From assembly GCF_036227565.1 (NCBI RefSeq), contig NZ_CP109461.1, positions 575,480 to 639,479 on the forward strand: DNA of 64,000 nt, read 5' to 3'. Shown piece after piece: positions 25,640 through 34,387 of this stretch. Each line of letters starts with the position of its first letter. The first letter of the stretch is position 1. Origin of the DNA: Streptomyces sp. NBC_01454 (GTDB taxonomy: Bacteria > Actinomycetota > Actinomycetes > Streptomycetales > Streptomycetaceae). The notes under the pieces were generated by a model. That model did no database searches, had not been told where the DNA came from, and worked only from the letters and a program-made list of their open reading frames with translations. The position numbers and the translations under genes were made by a program.

Positions 25640-25921
25640 ATGGGCCAGCACGCCGCCCCCGAGATCACTCCCGCCCCCGAAATCCTCGCTCGCCTGGACC
25701 GCATCGCCGCCGAACGGCACGTGACCGGCCCCGGCTTGTCCCACGCCGAGCACACCGCCGTCGCCCTGGTTATCGCCGACCACTACACCGACGGCGGCAC
25801 CCGCAAGACCACGACCGGCCGCGACCGTGACGAACTCTTCTGGTGGTACCGGCTCGGCTCCACCTGGGACCTGATCCCCGCCTACTGCACCGCACGCGGC
25901 CTGACCGGCCAGGGCGCCTGA
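25640..25921 (+). CDS. hypothetical protein
   Basis: 93 aa; GAGAGG upstream of ATG. Helical, with a Trp-rich end (FWWYRLGSTWDLIPAY). Unknown. Confidence 0.5.
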   Translation: MGQHAAPEITPAPEILARLDRIAAERHVTGPGLSHAEHTAVALVIADHYTDGGTRKTTTGRDRDELFWWYRLGSTWDLIPAYCTARGLTGQGA

Positions 25922-26004
25922 CACCCCAACCCCCTTACGGCGCCCTGCACCTGGGCGGGGCGCCCACGGCCACGGAACCCGAACCAACCCGAGGAGAACC
26001 CCGA

Positions 26005-26760
26005 ATGTCCACGCTCACCGCACGCCCCAGTCTCACCAAGACGCGCCCCGCGTACGACGGCCACACCGGCGCCATGCTCCGTGACGCGCTCGAAGTACTC
26101 GGGATGGTGCACCACGTGGACCAGCCGTGGCGCGGGCTGCCTACGGAGTACCTGGTGTGCAGCGTGCCGGGGCGTGCGCGGGTGTGGATCCACTGTGTAG
26201 CCGACCCGTCCGCCCGCACCCCGGAGGGCCGCCGGTTCGCCGATCACTACGACCTGCCCACGGTCGCACTGTGGGCCGTGGCCGCCATGGTCACCGACGA
26301 CGAGTCAACCCGGTTCGTGTTCAACGGGTTTGGCGACGAGCACAAGCCCACGGCGAGCGCTGGCATGCAGGCCGGGCAGTGTGCTGCCGCCGTGGCCGAG
26401 CACTTCGGGCTGACGGTGCCGGAGCCTGAGTACACCTGTCTGCACTGCGCGCGCGCTATCGAGTGGATCGAGGCCGACGGGCAGGGCGCTTGGTACGACT
26501 CGTCCAACTGGATCGGGTGCGTGGACGGCGAAAGCCTGCACGCCCCGGAGCCGCTGTGCGGCTGGTGCGAGGACTACGGGTTGATCGAGGTCTTCGACGA
26601 CTCCACCGACGCCCTGAAGGGGCACACCACGTGCGACAACGCGCCCTGTGTCGCCCGACGCATTATGCGCAGCGATCAGGCCGAGCGCGAGCGCCAGGCC
26701 GCGCAGGCGCAGGCCGCCGCGCACGAGTGCACCGGCCCCCTGTGCTGCCCCCCGTTCTAG
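26005..26760 (+). CDS. zinc-binding hypothetical protein
   Basis: 251 aa; GAGGAG 9 bases upstream of ATG 26005. Seen: an N-terminal alpha/beta region, CLHC (about 144), CGWC (about 180), CDNAPC and a final CTGPLCCPPF, so several zinc-site pairs in the C-terminal half. Likely a plasmid-specific DNA- or RNA-binding protein. No family recognised. Confidence 0.6.
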   Translation: MSTLTARPSLTKTRPAYDGHTGAMLRDALEVLGMVHHVDQPWRGLPTEYLVCSVPGRARVWIHCVADPSARTPEGRRFADHYDLPTVALWAVAAMVTDDESTRFVFNGFGDEHKPTASAGMQAGQCAAAVAEHFGLTVPEPEYTCLHCARAIEWIEADGQGAWYDSSNWIGCVDGESLHAPEPLCGWCEDYGLIEVFDDSTDALKGHTTCDNAPCVARRIMRSDQAERERQAAQAQAAAHECTGPLCCPPF

Positions 26761-26875
26761 CCCTCATGGCGCCCCCCGACCCTGCGACGAGTGCGGGCGG
26801 GTCGGCCGGTTCGAGACCGGCCGGGGGCACTCAGCACACACCCGACCACGGCAGCAACCCGAGAGGAAACCCAGC

Positions 26876-28009
26876 ATGACCACGCAGGCCCGCAGCATCG
26901 TCCGGGAGACTGTCAAGCCCGAATACACCCGGTACACGCCGACCAACGGCAAGAAGCCTGACGGCGCCGGCTTCGGCGTTGACGGCTGGCTGTTCGCGCT
27001 GCCCGGCGAGACGCTCAACGGGCGCCGGTTCCCGCAGGCCATGTACGCCGCCTTTCAGGTGAGCGAGCGCGGCGCGCTGTTCTGGAGGGTGCGGGAGGTG
27101 GGGGGCGAGCGCAGGCAGGCCGGATCCGACAGCACGACGCGTAAGGGCGCGCTCGCGCTCGCGGTGACCACGGTTGCCCAGCAACGGGAGAAGGCCGCCG
27201 CGCCGGCAACTCGCGACCAGGGCACCCGTGCACACGGCGCCGCGTGGCGTATGGCCGCCGAGGGCGACGAGCGTTCCCAGGTGTCGGCCACCATGATCGA
27301 GCGGCTAGAGCGGATGCGTGCGGGCCAACTCGCCGCCCTGCCGACCGTCGCGGAAATCCGGATGGCGTACCCGCTCGCCGGCGGGGGCGCCACGCTGCGG
27401 CTGATGACCGCCGAGGGCAGTACGGCGGAACGCCACATGATCCTGCTCACGGAGCGGGGCGCGGCCGGTCGGGAGAACGACCCCGCCGGTATCTACCTGG
27501 ACGCCATCACCGACGGCGCGAACACGGAAGGGCTGAAGACCGCCGCCGGATGGCACCTGATGCGGCTTGGATTCAACTACGCGCGCGGCGCGGCCTGGGC
27601 GCCGTACACCGGCAGCGCGAGCAGCGAGGCGCAGTGGAAGGAGTGGGCGCCGATGCTGCCCGAGGGGCACCGGTGGCCGCACACGGTGCGCGTCGCCATC
27701 ACGGCGACGGCCGAACACCTCGCCTACATAGACCGCGCGTACGGTCCCGCGCCGGAACTGCCGGACCTTCCGGCCGGTGTGAGCGCGCACCCGTCCGGGC
27801 CGCGTTCCTGGCAGATCAGCTACGCCAACCGCCGGTTCTGGCAGCTCTCCTACTGGCCCCGTATGGGCGGCGACGTGTGGACCCTGTACGCCGACCCGGC
27901 CCGTACCAAGTCCCTCGCCAGGGCCGACAACCCGGGCGGCATCATCGCCACCATCCCCGACCGTGACGCCGAAGCCCAGTCCCGCGCGGCGGCCCGCAAG
28001 GGTTACTGA
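26876..28009 (+). CDS. hypothetical protein
   Basis: 377 aa; GAGAGGAAAC upstream of ATG 26876. Soluble, Gly/Ala/Arg-rich, with repeated W-containing strands in the C-terminal third (RSWQISYANRRFWQLSYW). One of the largest non-transposon proteins here; no catalytic motif seen and no family recognised. Confidence 0.6.
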   Translation: MTTQARSIVRETVKPEYTRYTPTNGKKPDGAGFGVDGWLFALPGETLNGRRFPQAMYAAFQVSERGALFWRVREVGGERRQAGSDSTTRKGALALAVTTVAQQREKAAAPATRDQGTRAHGAAWRMAAEGDERSQVSATMIERLERMRAGQLAALPTVAEIRMAYPLAGGGATLRLMTAEGSTAERHMILLTERGAAGRENDPAGIYLDAITDGANTEGLKTAAGWHLMRLGFNYARGAAWAPYTGSASSEAQWKEWAPMLPEGHRWPHTVRVAITATAEHLAYIDRAYGPAPELPDLPAGVSAHPSGPRSWQISYANRRFWQLSYWPRMGGDVWTLYADPARTKSLARADNPGGIIATIPDRDAEAQSRAAARKGY

Positions 28010-28020
28010 GGGGCGGCACC

Positions 28021-28391
28021 ATGACTGCCACGACCACCCGTAGCCGCCTGATGCGGCAGCACCCGGCAGGCTTCCGCCACAGGGTTAACGGCCGCCACTG
28101 GCTGCGCGCCACCGTCTACGACTGGCGCAAGCCGGTGCTGGCAGGCGCCCACGGACGCCCCGCCACCCGCCTGACCGGGCGACGAGGACAACTGGCTCGT
28201 CACGAATATCCAGTGGGACCTGCGCCCCGACGAGGAACCGCGCGTCAACGTGCTGTGCGATCCGGCTGACGAGTACAGCAACTGGCTCGGCGTCAATCGG
28301 CCGACGCCCAACGAGAGGTGACGCTGACGATCGGCCCCCCGCCAGCGTCCGCAACCACCTCAACCGACGATGCAAGAACAAGGAGGACTGA
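28021..28391 (+). pseudogene. hypothetical gene with frameshifts
   Basis: ATG 28021 reads well to about residue 50 (WRKPVLAGAHGRPATRLT); the coding frame then moves to GDEDNWLVTNIQWDLRPDEE... and ends NER-stop at 28321, while a third frame continues as PPASVRNHLNRRCKNKED to 28391. The last stretch matches the end of the next gene (PASVTNH...SKES), so it is probably its true C terminus, reached by two small indels. Confidence 0.45.
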
Positions 28392-28392
28392 G

Positions 28393-28743
28393 ATGCCCGC
28401 TCGTTTCCGTGCCGCCGATGCCACGATCCGCTGGCACGGCGTCGATGACGACACCCGGCCCGGCTACAGCACTGCGGTCGGCACCGACAGCCTGGGATCC
28501 ACCTGGCTGTGACTGTTCAAGGGCGACCAGCCCACCGACAAAGCGTTCGTCGGCTCGATCGAGATCCCGACGCAGGCAGGCCGGATCCCGGGCATTTACG
28601 GTCAGGGCGGCGGCTTCGTCGGCTTGGCGCATAACACGAAGGACGCTCTGGCCAAGCTCGTGCAGCGCGCCGCAGCCGAGACCTGAGCCCCCGCCAGCGT
28701 CACCAACCACATCCGCAAGCACTATCCGAGCAAGGAGAGTTGA
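28393..28743 (+). pseudogene. hypothetical gene with two in-frame TGA codons
   Basis: ATG 28393 with AAGGAGGA upstream. One frame runs 117 codons to TGA 28741-28743, interrupted only by TGA at 28510-28512 (STWL-stop-LFKGD) and 28684-28686 (AAAET-stop-APASV). Both sites would be Arg if CGA. The tail is similar to that of the preceding gene. Either nonsense decay or, less likely, readthrough. Confidence 0.5.
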
Positions 28744-28746
28744 GCC

Positions 28747-28968
28747 ATGCGAACCATGAATCAGATCCGCCGCGAGGCGATGGAGCAGTACGGCGACGCG
28801 CCCGCCACCCCGGTCGAGGCGCTGGCCCACGTGCTCGCCGTGTACGCCGACGAGCCCGACGGCTGCCTGATGATCGAGGCCACGAACAACATCTACGGCC
28901 AGGGCGTGCGCACCGGCCTCACCATGGGCGACCTCCGGGCGCTCGCCGCCAGCATCAAGGAGGGCTGA
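28747..28968 (+). CDS. small hypothetical protein
   Basis: 73 aa; AAGGAGAG 9 bases upstream. Helical (PVEALAHVLAVYADEP, MGDLRALAASI). Its stop overlaps the next start (TGATG). Confidence 0.55.
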   Translation: MRTMNQIRREAMEQYGDAPATPVEALAHVLAVYADEPDGCLMIEATNNIYGQGVRTGLTMGDLRALAASIKEG

Positions 28969-29204
28969 TGAGCCATCCCCTACAGCCCGGCGACCGCGTG
29001 TATCACGGCAGTCAGATCTGGGCTCGGAGTCTGCCTGGCGGCACCGGTGAGGTGCTGCGGGTCGAGGGCCCGGACCATCGCGGCGACTACGAGTACCTCG
29101 TCCGCTGCGGCCAGGACTTCTCGCGGCGCACCGGCGCCGACAACCCGGAGACGTGCGAAAGGTTGTGGTCGTCGTACCACACCAACCGTGCGAAGGAGAG
29201 TTGA
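28968..29204 (+). CDS. small hypothetical protein, SH3-like
   Basis: 78 aa. Seen: LQPGDRVYHGSQIWARSLPG and GTGEVLRVEG, the spacing of a small beta-barrel (SH3/KOW-like). Ends with the same AKES and AAGGAGAG junction as neighbours. Unknown role. Followed by a terminator. Confidence 0.55.
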   Translation: MSHPLQPGDRVYHGSQIWARSLPGGTGEVLRVEGPDHRGDYEYLVRCGQDFSRRTGADNPETCERLWSSYHTNRAKES

Positions 29205-29257
29205 GCATGTAGACGAAGCCCCGTAAGGAACGGTGTGCCTGACGAACAGCACAGCCA

Positions 29258-29298
29258 AGACCCCCGCAGGGACCGTCGGCCGGGGGTCTTCCTTTTTT
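29258..29298 (+). terminator. intrinsic terminator with T-run
   Basis: Stem AGACCCCCG / CGGGGGTCT followed by TCCTTTTTT: a textbook Rho-independent terminator ending the upstream cluster. Confidence 0.85.
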
Positions 29299-29524
29299 GC
29301 ACGCTCAGCCCCGGCTTCTCACTCCGAGTCAGTCGGGCTGTGCAATCCCTGTCGAAAGACCTTTCAAATGACATGGCCTTTCATTGGCGGGTGGTCCCGA
29401 ATGCCCTGACAGGGGGGCGAGTTGGGGAGGAAGAGGCAATCGGATGAGACGCGGGCAGTGCGCTGCAAGGCAGCGCCGGGGGTCTCACTGCCGAATCCAT
29501 CACATCTTTCCGGGGGAGACCGCC

Positions 29525-31204
29525 ATGCACGAGCGCACCGAGCACGCCCTGCTCTACATCAAGTATGTCGACGACGCCCTTGCCGAGCAGGGTGTCGCCG
29601 CAGTCGAAGGCGCGATCTCCGGCATCAGCCTGAGGATCCTGGCGCGGGCTCTACCTGACGGCCGGACGTCCGTCGCCGTCTCGCTCTACAAGCGCGTGCA
29701 CCGCATGCGCGCCTCGGGCAAGGTATTCCACTACTGGACCTCCGAGAAGCTCACGTCGATGGCTCGCACGAAGAAGGACCTCGTCGTCCTGCGCGAGATC
29801 GACCGCCGCACCGGCAAATCCACCACCCGCCATGTCTTCTCCGAGACCGTGGTCGAATCCTGGACCCACGGGCTGTCCAGGACACTGCAGCTGTGGATGC
29901 GCAGCAACCCAAAGGCCCGCCGGCTCGAAGGACCGGAGCCCGGCGGAGTCGACAACGCCGTGGACCAGGCGATCGCCGCGATCCGCGAACACATCGGCGA
30001 GCTGCCGAACTGGAACGACCGCTTCCCGCTGCTCAAGGACGACCGGCAGGATCGTCCGGCCGCCGCCTACCTGCCCTATCTCGATGCCCACGACCATGCG
30101 CAGGTCGCGAAGAACCTCTTCGGCGTGCGCGCCTACCGTCGGCCGCTGGCCCGCGAGGTGGAGCGTCTGGACACCAGCACCCTGTGTTGGTTCGCCATGT
30201 TCCGCGGGCTGGTGCCGGTGGACTGGCTCATCGACGCAATGCGCACCACGAAGACGGCCAGCGGCCGCGACCTGATGCGCCAGCCGTCGCTCACATCCCT
30301 ACAGCAGCGAGGCATCCGCTCGATCCTGCGCCGGACTCCGCAGCCGGTGCTGCGGCGGATCCTCAAGGAACCCGTCCACCAGGCGCGGCGCACGCTGGCC
30401 GATGCAGCCGACTGCACGGCTCACCGTTTGGCCGTCACCCGTGACCTCGACCTCCTTCCGGAGATCATCGCTGCCCGCGGGCAGCGTCGGGTCCGCGGCT
30501 CCCGTGACCTCGAGCACCTGGTCCGGGACCTGCCCGCAATCGAGCGCTGGCACGACCCCCGGGGCCGCGCGGCCCAGCGCGTCATACAGGAGGAGATCTA
30601 CGCCCTTCGCGAGATGGAGCACTACAACCGCGAGATCCGGCTGCTTCCCGAGGGCGCGGCCCAGGTCGCTGACTGGGGCCTCTGGAAGGACGAGGCGTTC
30701 CGCGTGCAGGCGTTGGGTCTGATCGAGGACCGTCGGCGCGAGCTGATGGCTGCCCGCGATCGTGAGCGCTACGAACGCGAGGAAGCTCGCCGCCTTGAGC
30801 GGATCGCGAGGCAGGCCCAGCGCCATCAATGGGCACTGCAGACGGCCGCACTGCTGGATGGTCGGGAAGCAGCCCCCGGTCTGAGCCTCGTCGTCGCCCG
30901 AGATGCCGAGACGCTCTCGCGCTGGGGTGCGATGCTCAACAACTGCATCGGAGGGTACGCCGGCGAGTTGGAGCTGGATGTGTTCGCCGCGGTCTGCGAA
31001 GCGGACGGCCGCGTGCGTCTGAACCTGCAGATCACGCAGTCGCATGGCGTAGAGCAGATCCTCGGGAAGAACAACCGCGACGCCGTGCGTGAGCTCGGCG
31101 AAGCGGCCCAGCAGGTCGTCGACGGGCTGGGTGCCATGGAAGTCAGCTTCCACTCGGATGCTCTGGGCATGGACGGGCTGCGACTGTCTCAGAGGACTCA
31201 CTGA
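29525..31204 (+). CDS. PcfJ-domain protein
   Basis: 559 aa; GGGGGAG 7 bases upstream of ATG 29525. Seen: a long helical, Arg/Glu-rich N-terminal and central part and, near residues 450-530, LSRWGAMLNNCIGGYAGEL followed by a strand region and QILGKNNRDA, which is the PcfJ-like signature (G..MNNCI..Y, then Q..G..N). PcfJ was named from the conjugative plasmid pCF10; its biochemical role is not established. It is isolated between two terminators, so it is likely a single transcription unit. Confidence 0.7.
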   Translation: MHERTEHALLYIKYVDDALAEQGVAAVEGAISGISLRILARALPDGRTSVAVSLYKRVHRMRASGKVFHYWTSEKLTSMARTKKDLVVLREIDRRTGKSTTRHVFSETVVESWTHGLSRTLQLWMRSNPKARRLEGPEPGGVDNAVDQAIAAIREHIGELPNWNDRFPLLKDDRQDRPAAAYLPYLDAHDHAQVAKNLFGVRAYRRPLAREVERLDTSTLCWFAMFRGLVPVDWLIDAMRTTKTASGRDLMRQPSLTSLQQRGIRSILRRTPQPVLRRILKEPVHQARRTLADAADCTAHRLAVTRDLDLLPEIIAARGQRRVRGSRDLEHLVRDLPAIERWHDPRGRAAQRVIQEEIYALREMEHYNREIRLLPEGAAQVADWGLWKDEAFRVQALGLIEDRRRELMAARDRERYEREEARRLERIARQAQRHQWALQTAALLDGREAAPGLSLVVARDAETLSRWGAMLNNCIGGYAGELELDVFAAVCEADGRVRLNLQITQSHGVEQILGKNNRDAVRELGEAAQQVVDGLGAMEVSFHSDALGMDGLRLSQRTH

Positions 31205-31220
31205 CGCCAAACCTCTACAA

Positions 31221-31258
31221 GGACCCCGACCTGGTGCCAGAGCACCAGGTCGGGGTCC
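31221..31258 (+). terminator. perfect 17-bp stem terminator
   Basis: GGACCCCGACCTGGTGC, loop CAGA, exact complement, then TTCTCTT. 17 bp after the PcfJ-like gene. Confidence 0.85.
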
Positions 31259-31387
31259 TTCTCTTGCTGGGGCTACCGTCGCTGCTCGTGGATCTACGGG
31301 CCAACGTTCGTACCGACTCCGCCCACCGTAAGCGGCACCGATTACGCCCATGCGAAGCACCCTGGCAGGCTCACCCCTAAGCAGGTC

Positions 31388-31474
31388 ATGGACCTCCGCC
31401 ACACCATCGTTGACGAGCCGATGCAGCACTGGCTGGACTGGAAGGCCGCCCACCCGGAGGCGTTCCCCGCATGA
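31388..31474 (+). CDS. short frame, 5' end uncertain
   Basis: From ATG 31388 it encodes 28 aa (MDLRHTIVDEPMQHWLDW...). The open frame extends upstream for about 35 codons (GTDYAHAKHPGRLTPKQV) without a start codon, so the gene may be truncated. Its TGA overlaps the next ATG. Confidence 0.35.
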   Translation: MDLRHTIVDEPMQHWLDWKAAHPEAFPA

Positions 31475-31621
31475 CCGAGCTTCGTGTCCCCGCCGACGAG
31501 TTCCGGGTCGGCGACCTGGTCCACATCAAGCAGCACACCGTCGAGGTGCGGCGCGCCCGCACACGACTACCCGGCTACTGGCCTCGCGCGCTGCCACCGC
31601 TGCGGCGCCACCGAGAAGTAA
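31471..31621 (+). pseudogene. small zinc-ribbon gene with frameshift
   Basis: ATG 31471 reads MTELRVPADEFRVGDLVHIK, then a one-base shift near 31545 leads to RCGAPAHDYPATGLARCHRC and GATEK-stop. Together a 50-residue C4 zinc ribbon. First of a cassette-like gene series that share ...TEK-stop-GGACACC-ATG junctions. Confidence 0.5.
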
Positions 31622-31632
31622 GGACACCAACC

Positions 31633-31890
31633 GTGACCACCAGGAAGCCGTCGAAGCCGTGGCGGGTCACCCTGACCGGGCCGGGGGTGGAGGTGGAGGT
31701 GGAGGTGACGTCGTTCACGAGCGAGGCGAAGACCTACGCCTTCGTCCTCGCCACACTCGGAGCCGACAGCCCGACCACCAGCGCGAAGATCGACCACTGG
31801 GAGGGCGGACGTTGGTGGTGGTTCGAAACCGTCACCGCCGACGAGATTCGGGCGGCGCAGGCTGCCGCCGACCGCGCCACCGAGAAGTGA
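31633..31890 (+). CDS. small hypothetical protein
   Basis: 85 aa from GTG with AAGGACACC upstream. Seen: strand-rich N terminus with a VEVEVEV run, then a helix-rich end ATEK. Unknown. Second of the cassette-like series. Confidence 0.5.
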   Translation: MTTRKPSKPWRVTLTGPGVEVEVEVTSFTSEAKTYAFVLATLGADSPTTSAKIDHWEGGRWWWFETVTADEIRAAQAAADRATEK

Positions 31891-31900
31891 GGACAGTGAC

Positions 31901-32149
31901 ATGCAGGCCAGGAGCCACAAGGAACAGGTAGCACAGGAGTTGATTGACGGCGCTGCTGCTGTCCTCCGACCCAACGACAAGACCATCGCCCCCGACCTCC
32001 GCGAGGCGGGCGCGAAGCTGTTGCGGTCCTCGGCCGTGTACGCCAGGGCGGTCGGGGACGAGCCCATCACGGTAAAGGACGCGCTGCTGGTCGCCCGAAC
32101 CGTGACCTCCACTGGCCGCGACAGCGAGAAGGGAGGACACCGAGCATGA
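31901..32149 (+). CDS. small helical protein
   Basis: 82 aa. Helical throughout; TAPDLREAGAKLLRSS-like amphipathic segments. It overlaps the next start by four bases (ATGA). Unknown. Confidence 0.5.
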   Translation: MQARSHKEQVAQELIDGAAAVLRPNDKTIAPDLREAGAKLLRSSAVYARAVGDEPITVKDALLVARTVTSTGRDSEKGGHRA

Positions 32150-32310
32150 GTACCAACATCGCATCGTTGGCCGCCGCCCTTCAGGACCAGGCCGACAAGA
32201 ACCGGCAACTCCGCCAGGACATCAGCCGGGCTGTCAACCTCATCGACAGAGGCGACATCGACCAAGCACGAAGCCTCCTCCGCCGACTGTCACGCACCAC
32301 CGGGAAGTAA
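32146..32310 (+). CDS. 54-aa helical protein
   Basis: Start in an ATGA overlap with GGGAGGAC upstream. Two helices (LAAALQDQADKNRQLRQDI, IDQARSLLRRLSRTTGK). Ends with the TGK/TEK-stop junction of the series. Confidence 0.5.
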   Translation: MSTNIASLAAALQDQADKNRQLRQDISRAVNLIDRGDIDQARSLLRRLSRTTGK

Positions 32311-32321
32311 GGAAAGCGACC

Positions 32322-32621
32322 ATGAGCACCCCGACCGAACTCCGGGCCCGCGCCGCCGAACTGGAGCAGCGTGTGCCGCCGGCCATCGCCGGGCCCCGTA
32401 CCGACGACGAGCGGATGTGGCTGGAGAAGGCCGCCGCCCTCCGCGACGAGGCCGACCTGCAGGAGGAACGGGAGTGGCAGCGCACCGGCCGGATCCGCTG
32501 CTCCGACTGGGGAACGATAGTCCGCACCGAGACGCTGGAGACCCTGCCCGACCACCGTTGCAGCCAGCGGCAGCAGGCGCGCCGCGAACACGAAGCCGCC
32601 GAGCGCACCACCGAGAAGTGA
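32322..32621 (+). CDS. helical hypothetical protein
   Basis: 99 aa; TAAGGAAAG upstream. N-terminal coiled helix (ELRARAAELEQRV), then a helix rich in Glu/Arg; ends TTEK. Unknown. Confidence 0.5.
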   Translation: MSTPTELRARAAELEQRVPPAIAGPRTDDERMWLEKAAALRDEADLQEEREWQRTGRIRCSDWGTIVRTETLETLPDHRCSQRQQARREHEAAERTTEK

Positions 32622-32632
32622 GGACACCAACT

Positions 32633-33064
32633 ATGAGCGCTGCCGCCATCTACGCCGACGCCGAAGTCTTCGAGCGCAAGGCTCGCGAACTGCTCGACAC
32701 CATGGACCTGGCCGCGCCGTGGGAGCGCCGCCTCCAGATCGAGGACCAGGTCGAGGAACTGCGTGAGGACGCCCGGAGCATCCAAACCCGTGTCGAGAAC
32801 AGCATCACCCACATCCGGAACTACTACGGCCTGAACCTTCGTGTCGGCCTGGAAGTGAAGCACGAGGGGATTCCGGGCCGGATCGTCGGGTTCGCTGGCC
32901 AGTACGTGGCAATACACCGGGACGGTGACGAGACCTACGTCATCTGCCACGCCACGGCTGAGATGGAGTACCCCGAGGGCGTCCAGATCGGCCCTGGCCC
33001 CGACGAGCGGTTCGCTCACCTGGTTCAGGTTCCCTCAGGCGCCAACCGCGACGACGAGAAGTGA
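32633..33064 (+). CDS. hypothetical protein with N-terminal helices and SH3-like C-terminal part
   Basis: 143 aa; GTGAGGACACC upstream. Seen: helical residues 1-60, then GLEVKHEGIPGRIVGFAGQY and YVAIHRDGDETYVI (about 80-110), a small beta-barrel pattern. Ends RDDEK-stop, fitting the series. Confidence 0.55.
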   Translation: MSAAAIYADAEVFERKARELLDTMDLAAPWERRLQIEDQVEELREDARSIQTRVENSITHIRNYYGLNLRVGLEVKHEGIPGRIVGFAGQYVAIHRDGDETYVICHATAEMEYPEGVQIGPGPDERFAHLVQVPSGANRDDEK

Positions 33065-33075
33065 GGACACCAACC

Positions 33076-33270
33076 ATGAGCGTGGAACGAGCAGTTCGGG
33101 CTCGCCACGCACACCGAAGACGGGCACGGCTACGCGATCACCGACGCGGGCCGGAGCGCGTGAAACCGTCCACGCCGCGACGGCGCAGACCCGCGGCGGA
33201 ATCAACCAGGGCACGGCGACGCAAGGAGCGCGGCGCCGTGAATGAGCATCAGCGCCAACAGTACGAATGA
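33076..33270 (+). pseudogene. short frameshifted gene closing the series
   Basis: ATG 33076 follows the same GTGAGGACACCAACC junction. Shifting one base after MSV gives WNEQFGLATHTEDGHGYAIT..GRSA-stop, far more protein-like than the open frame. Probably decayed. Confidence 0.35.
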
Positions 33271-33500
33271 CGAAGATCCCCGTGGAGACGTGTGCTCCAC
33301 GGGGATCTTCTTTTCTCGCTTGCGACCGGCGGTGTGCCTACTTCTCCAGCTTCCAGGCGCTCGTACTCGGCAACGGCCATCATGACGTCATCGACGACAG
33401 CCCCTCGGTCCTCGCCGATGCATCGCGAGTGCACGCGTCAGGCCGGCGCGTCGTCGCTCTCGACGTCAGAGAGATCGGTTCGTTCTTGCATGATCGTCAT
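33249..33500 (-). pseudogene. small leftward frame after the methylase remnant
   Basis: ATG 33500 overlaps the end of the methylase frame (ATGA) and reads MTIMQERTDLSDVESDDAPA to a TGA at 33438; the same frame continues with ...EDRGAVVDDVMMAVAEYERLEAGE. CGA-to-TGA could explain the stop. The far end runs through the terminator, so the original C terminus is unclear. Confidence 0.35.
33272..33315 (+). terminator. bidirectional-type terminator
   Basis: 15-bp stem GAAGATCCCCGTGGA and complement with 9-base loop, then TTTTCTC. Ends the rightward array and separates it from the leftward methylase remnant. Confidence 0.85.
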
Positions 33501-34260
33501 CGCTGCACCTCCAGAGCATCAGCGGGTTTTTCGGTGGTCTCCTGAGGCGGGGCGATGATCAACCGCCGTGATCCATTGATCGCCCGGACCTCCCTGAGCT
33601 TCCGGCCCCAACCGCCCAGGACATGAGCGAGAGCGGGCCACGACTCGAAGGTCTCCAGCGTGAGGACATCGCGGCGGCGTACCACCGCGGGGATGTGCAG
33701 CAGCGTCAGTTGGACGTAGATCATGTGCATGGCCTGCGGTGCTTTTCCTCTGCCGTCACATGCAGCTGCGTCTGCGGATTTAGGCCGTGCTCGAGCATCG
33801 CCTGCGACAGAGCAACCATGAACGCGCCCGCGCCGCAGCTGGGTTCATACACATTGGCGAAGCCGTCCCTCTGCACCTGCTCGACCACCGAGTCGATCTG
33901 CATCTCGGCCATCAGCTGGGCGATGTCGTAGGGCGTGTAGTACTGGCCGAGCCGCTCGTTGCCGAGCTCCAACTCCATGTAGAGGCGGCCGAGTACGTCG
34001 CAGGGCTCGCGCTCCATCTCCGCGGTCACCAGCGCCAGGGCGTGCCCGAAGCGGTCCAGCTCTGTTCTGCTGTAGCGGCCGGCGATCTGGAGGTACCGCC
34101 CTTCGCGCGCTTCCCAGGCCTCGCTCCCGCGGACGTCCACGGCGTTGCGCAGAGCCAGCGCCGCCATCTCGACGAAGTCGTCGAAGACTTCGCTTATCCG
34201 GTTCGCGCCGGTGCGCCGCCAGCAACTTCACGATTTCTCGCGGTAGCCGTTCATGCGCCC
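33497..34260 (-). pseudogene. N6-adenine DNA methylase (HsdM-like), frameshifted
   Basis: Read across frames on the minus strand: PREIVKLLAAHRR, then ISEVFDDFVEMAALALRNAVD, LGRLYMELELGNERLGQYYTPYDIAQLMA (N6 methylase start), YEPSCGAGAFMVAL (SAM-binding motif I, G.G.G-type), GLNPQTQLHVTAE, then in a second frame AMHMIYVQLTLLHIPAVV and AHVLGGWGRKLR. Frameshifts near 34215 and 33745 break it. The NPPY catalytic motif is not visible in what remains. Such stand-alone methylases protect plasmids from host restriction. Confidence 0.75.
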
Positions 34261-34387
34261 GGCACCACAATGGCCGGAGCCTCGGAGGTCCTGACGACAC
34301 GGTGGACCTCCGGATCGAAAGGAAAGACGCGCAGGTTCCAGGAACCCTGAGCGGCGGGCCGCAGGAACCCGTACGGGCGTCCGTGAG

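Noticed and set aside
25640..28009. Conjugation genes (FtsK/TraB-type) expected in an actinomycete plasmid
   Set aside because: None of the three proteins, nor any other in the window, shows a Walker A motif with FtsK/TraB context.
28510..28512. Selenocysteine at the in-frame TGA
   Set aside because: No SECIS-like hairpin directly after the codon and a second TGA later; CGA decay is simpler.
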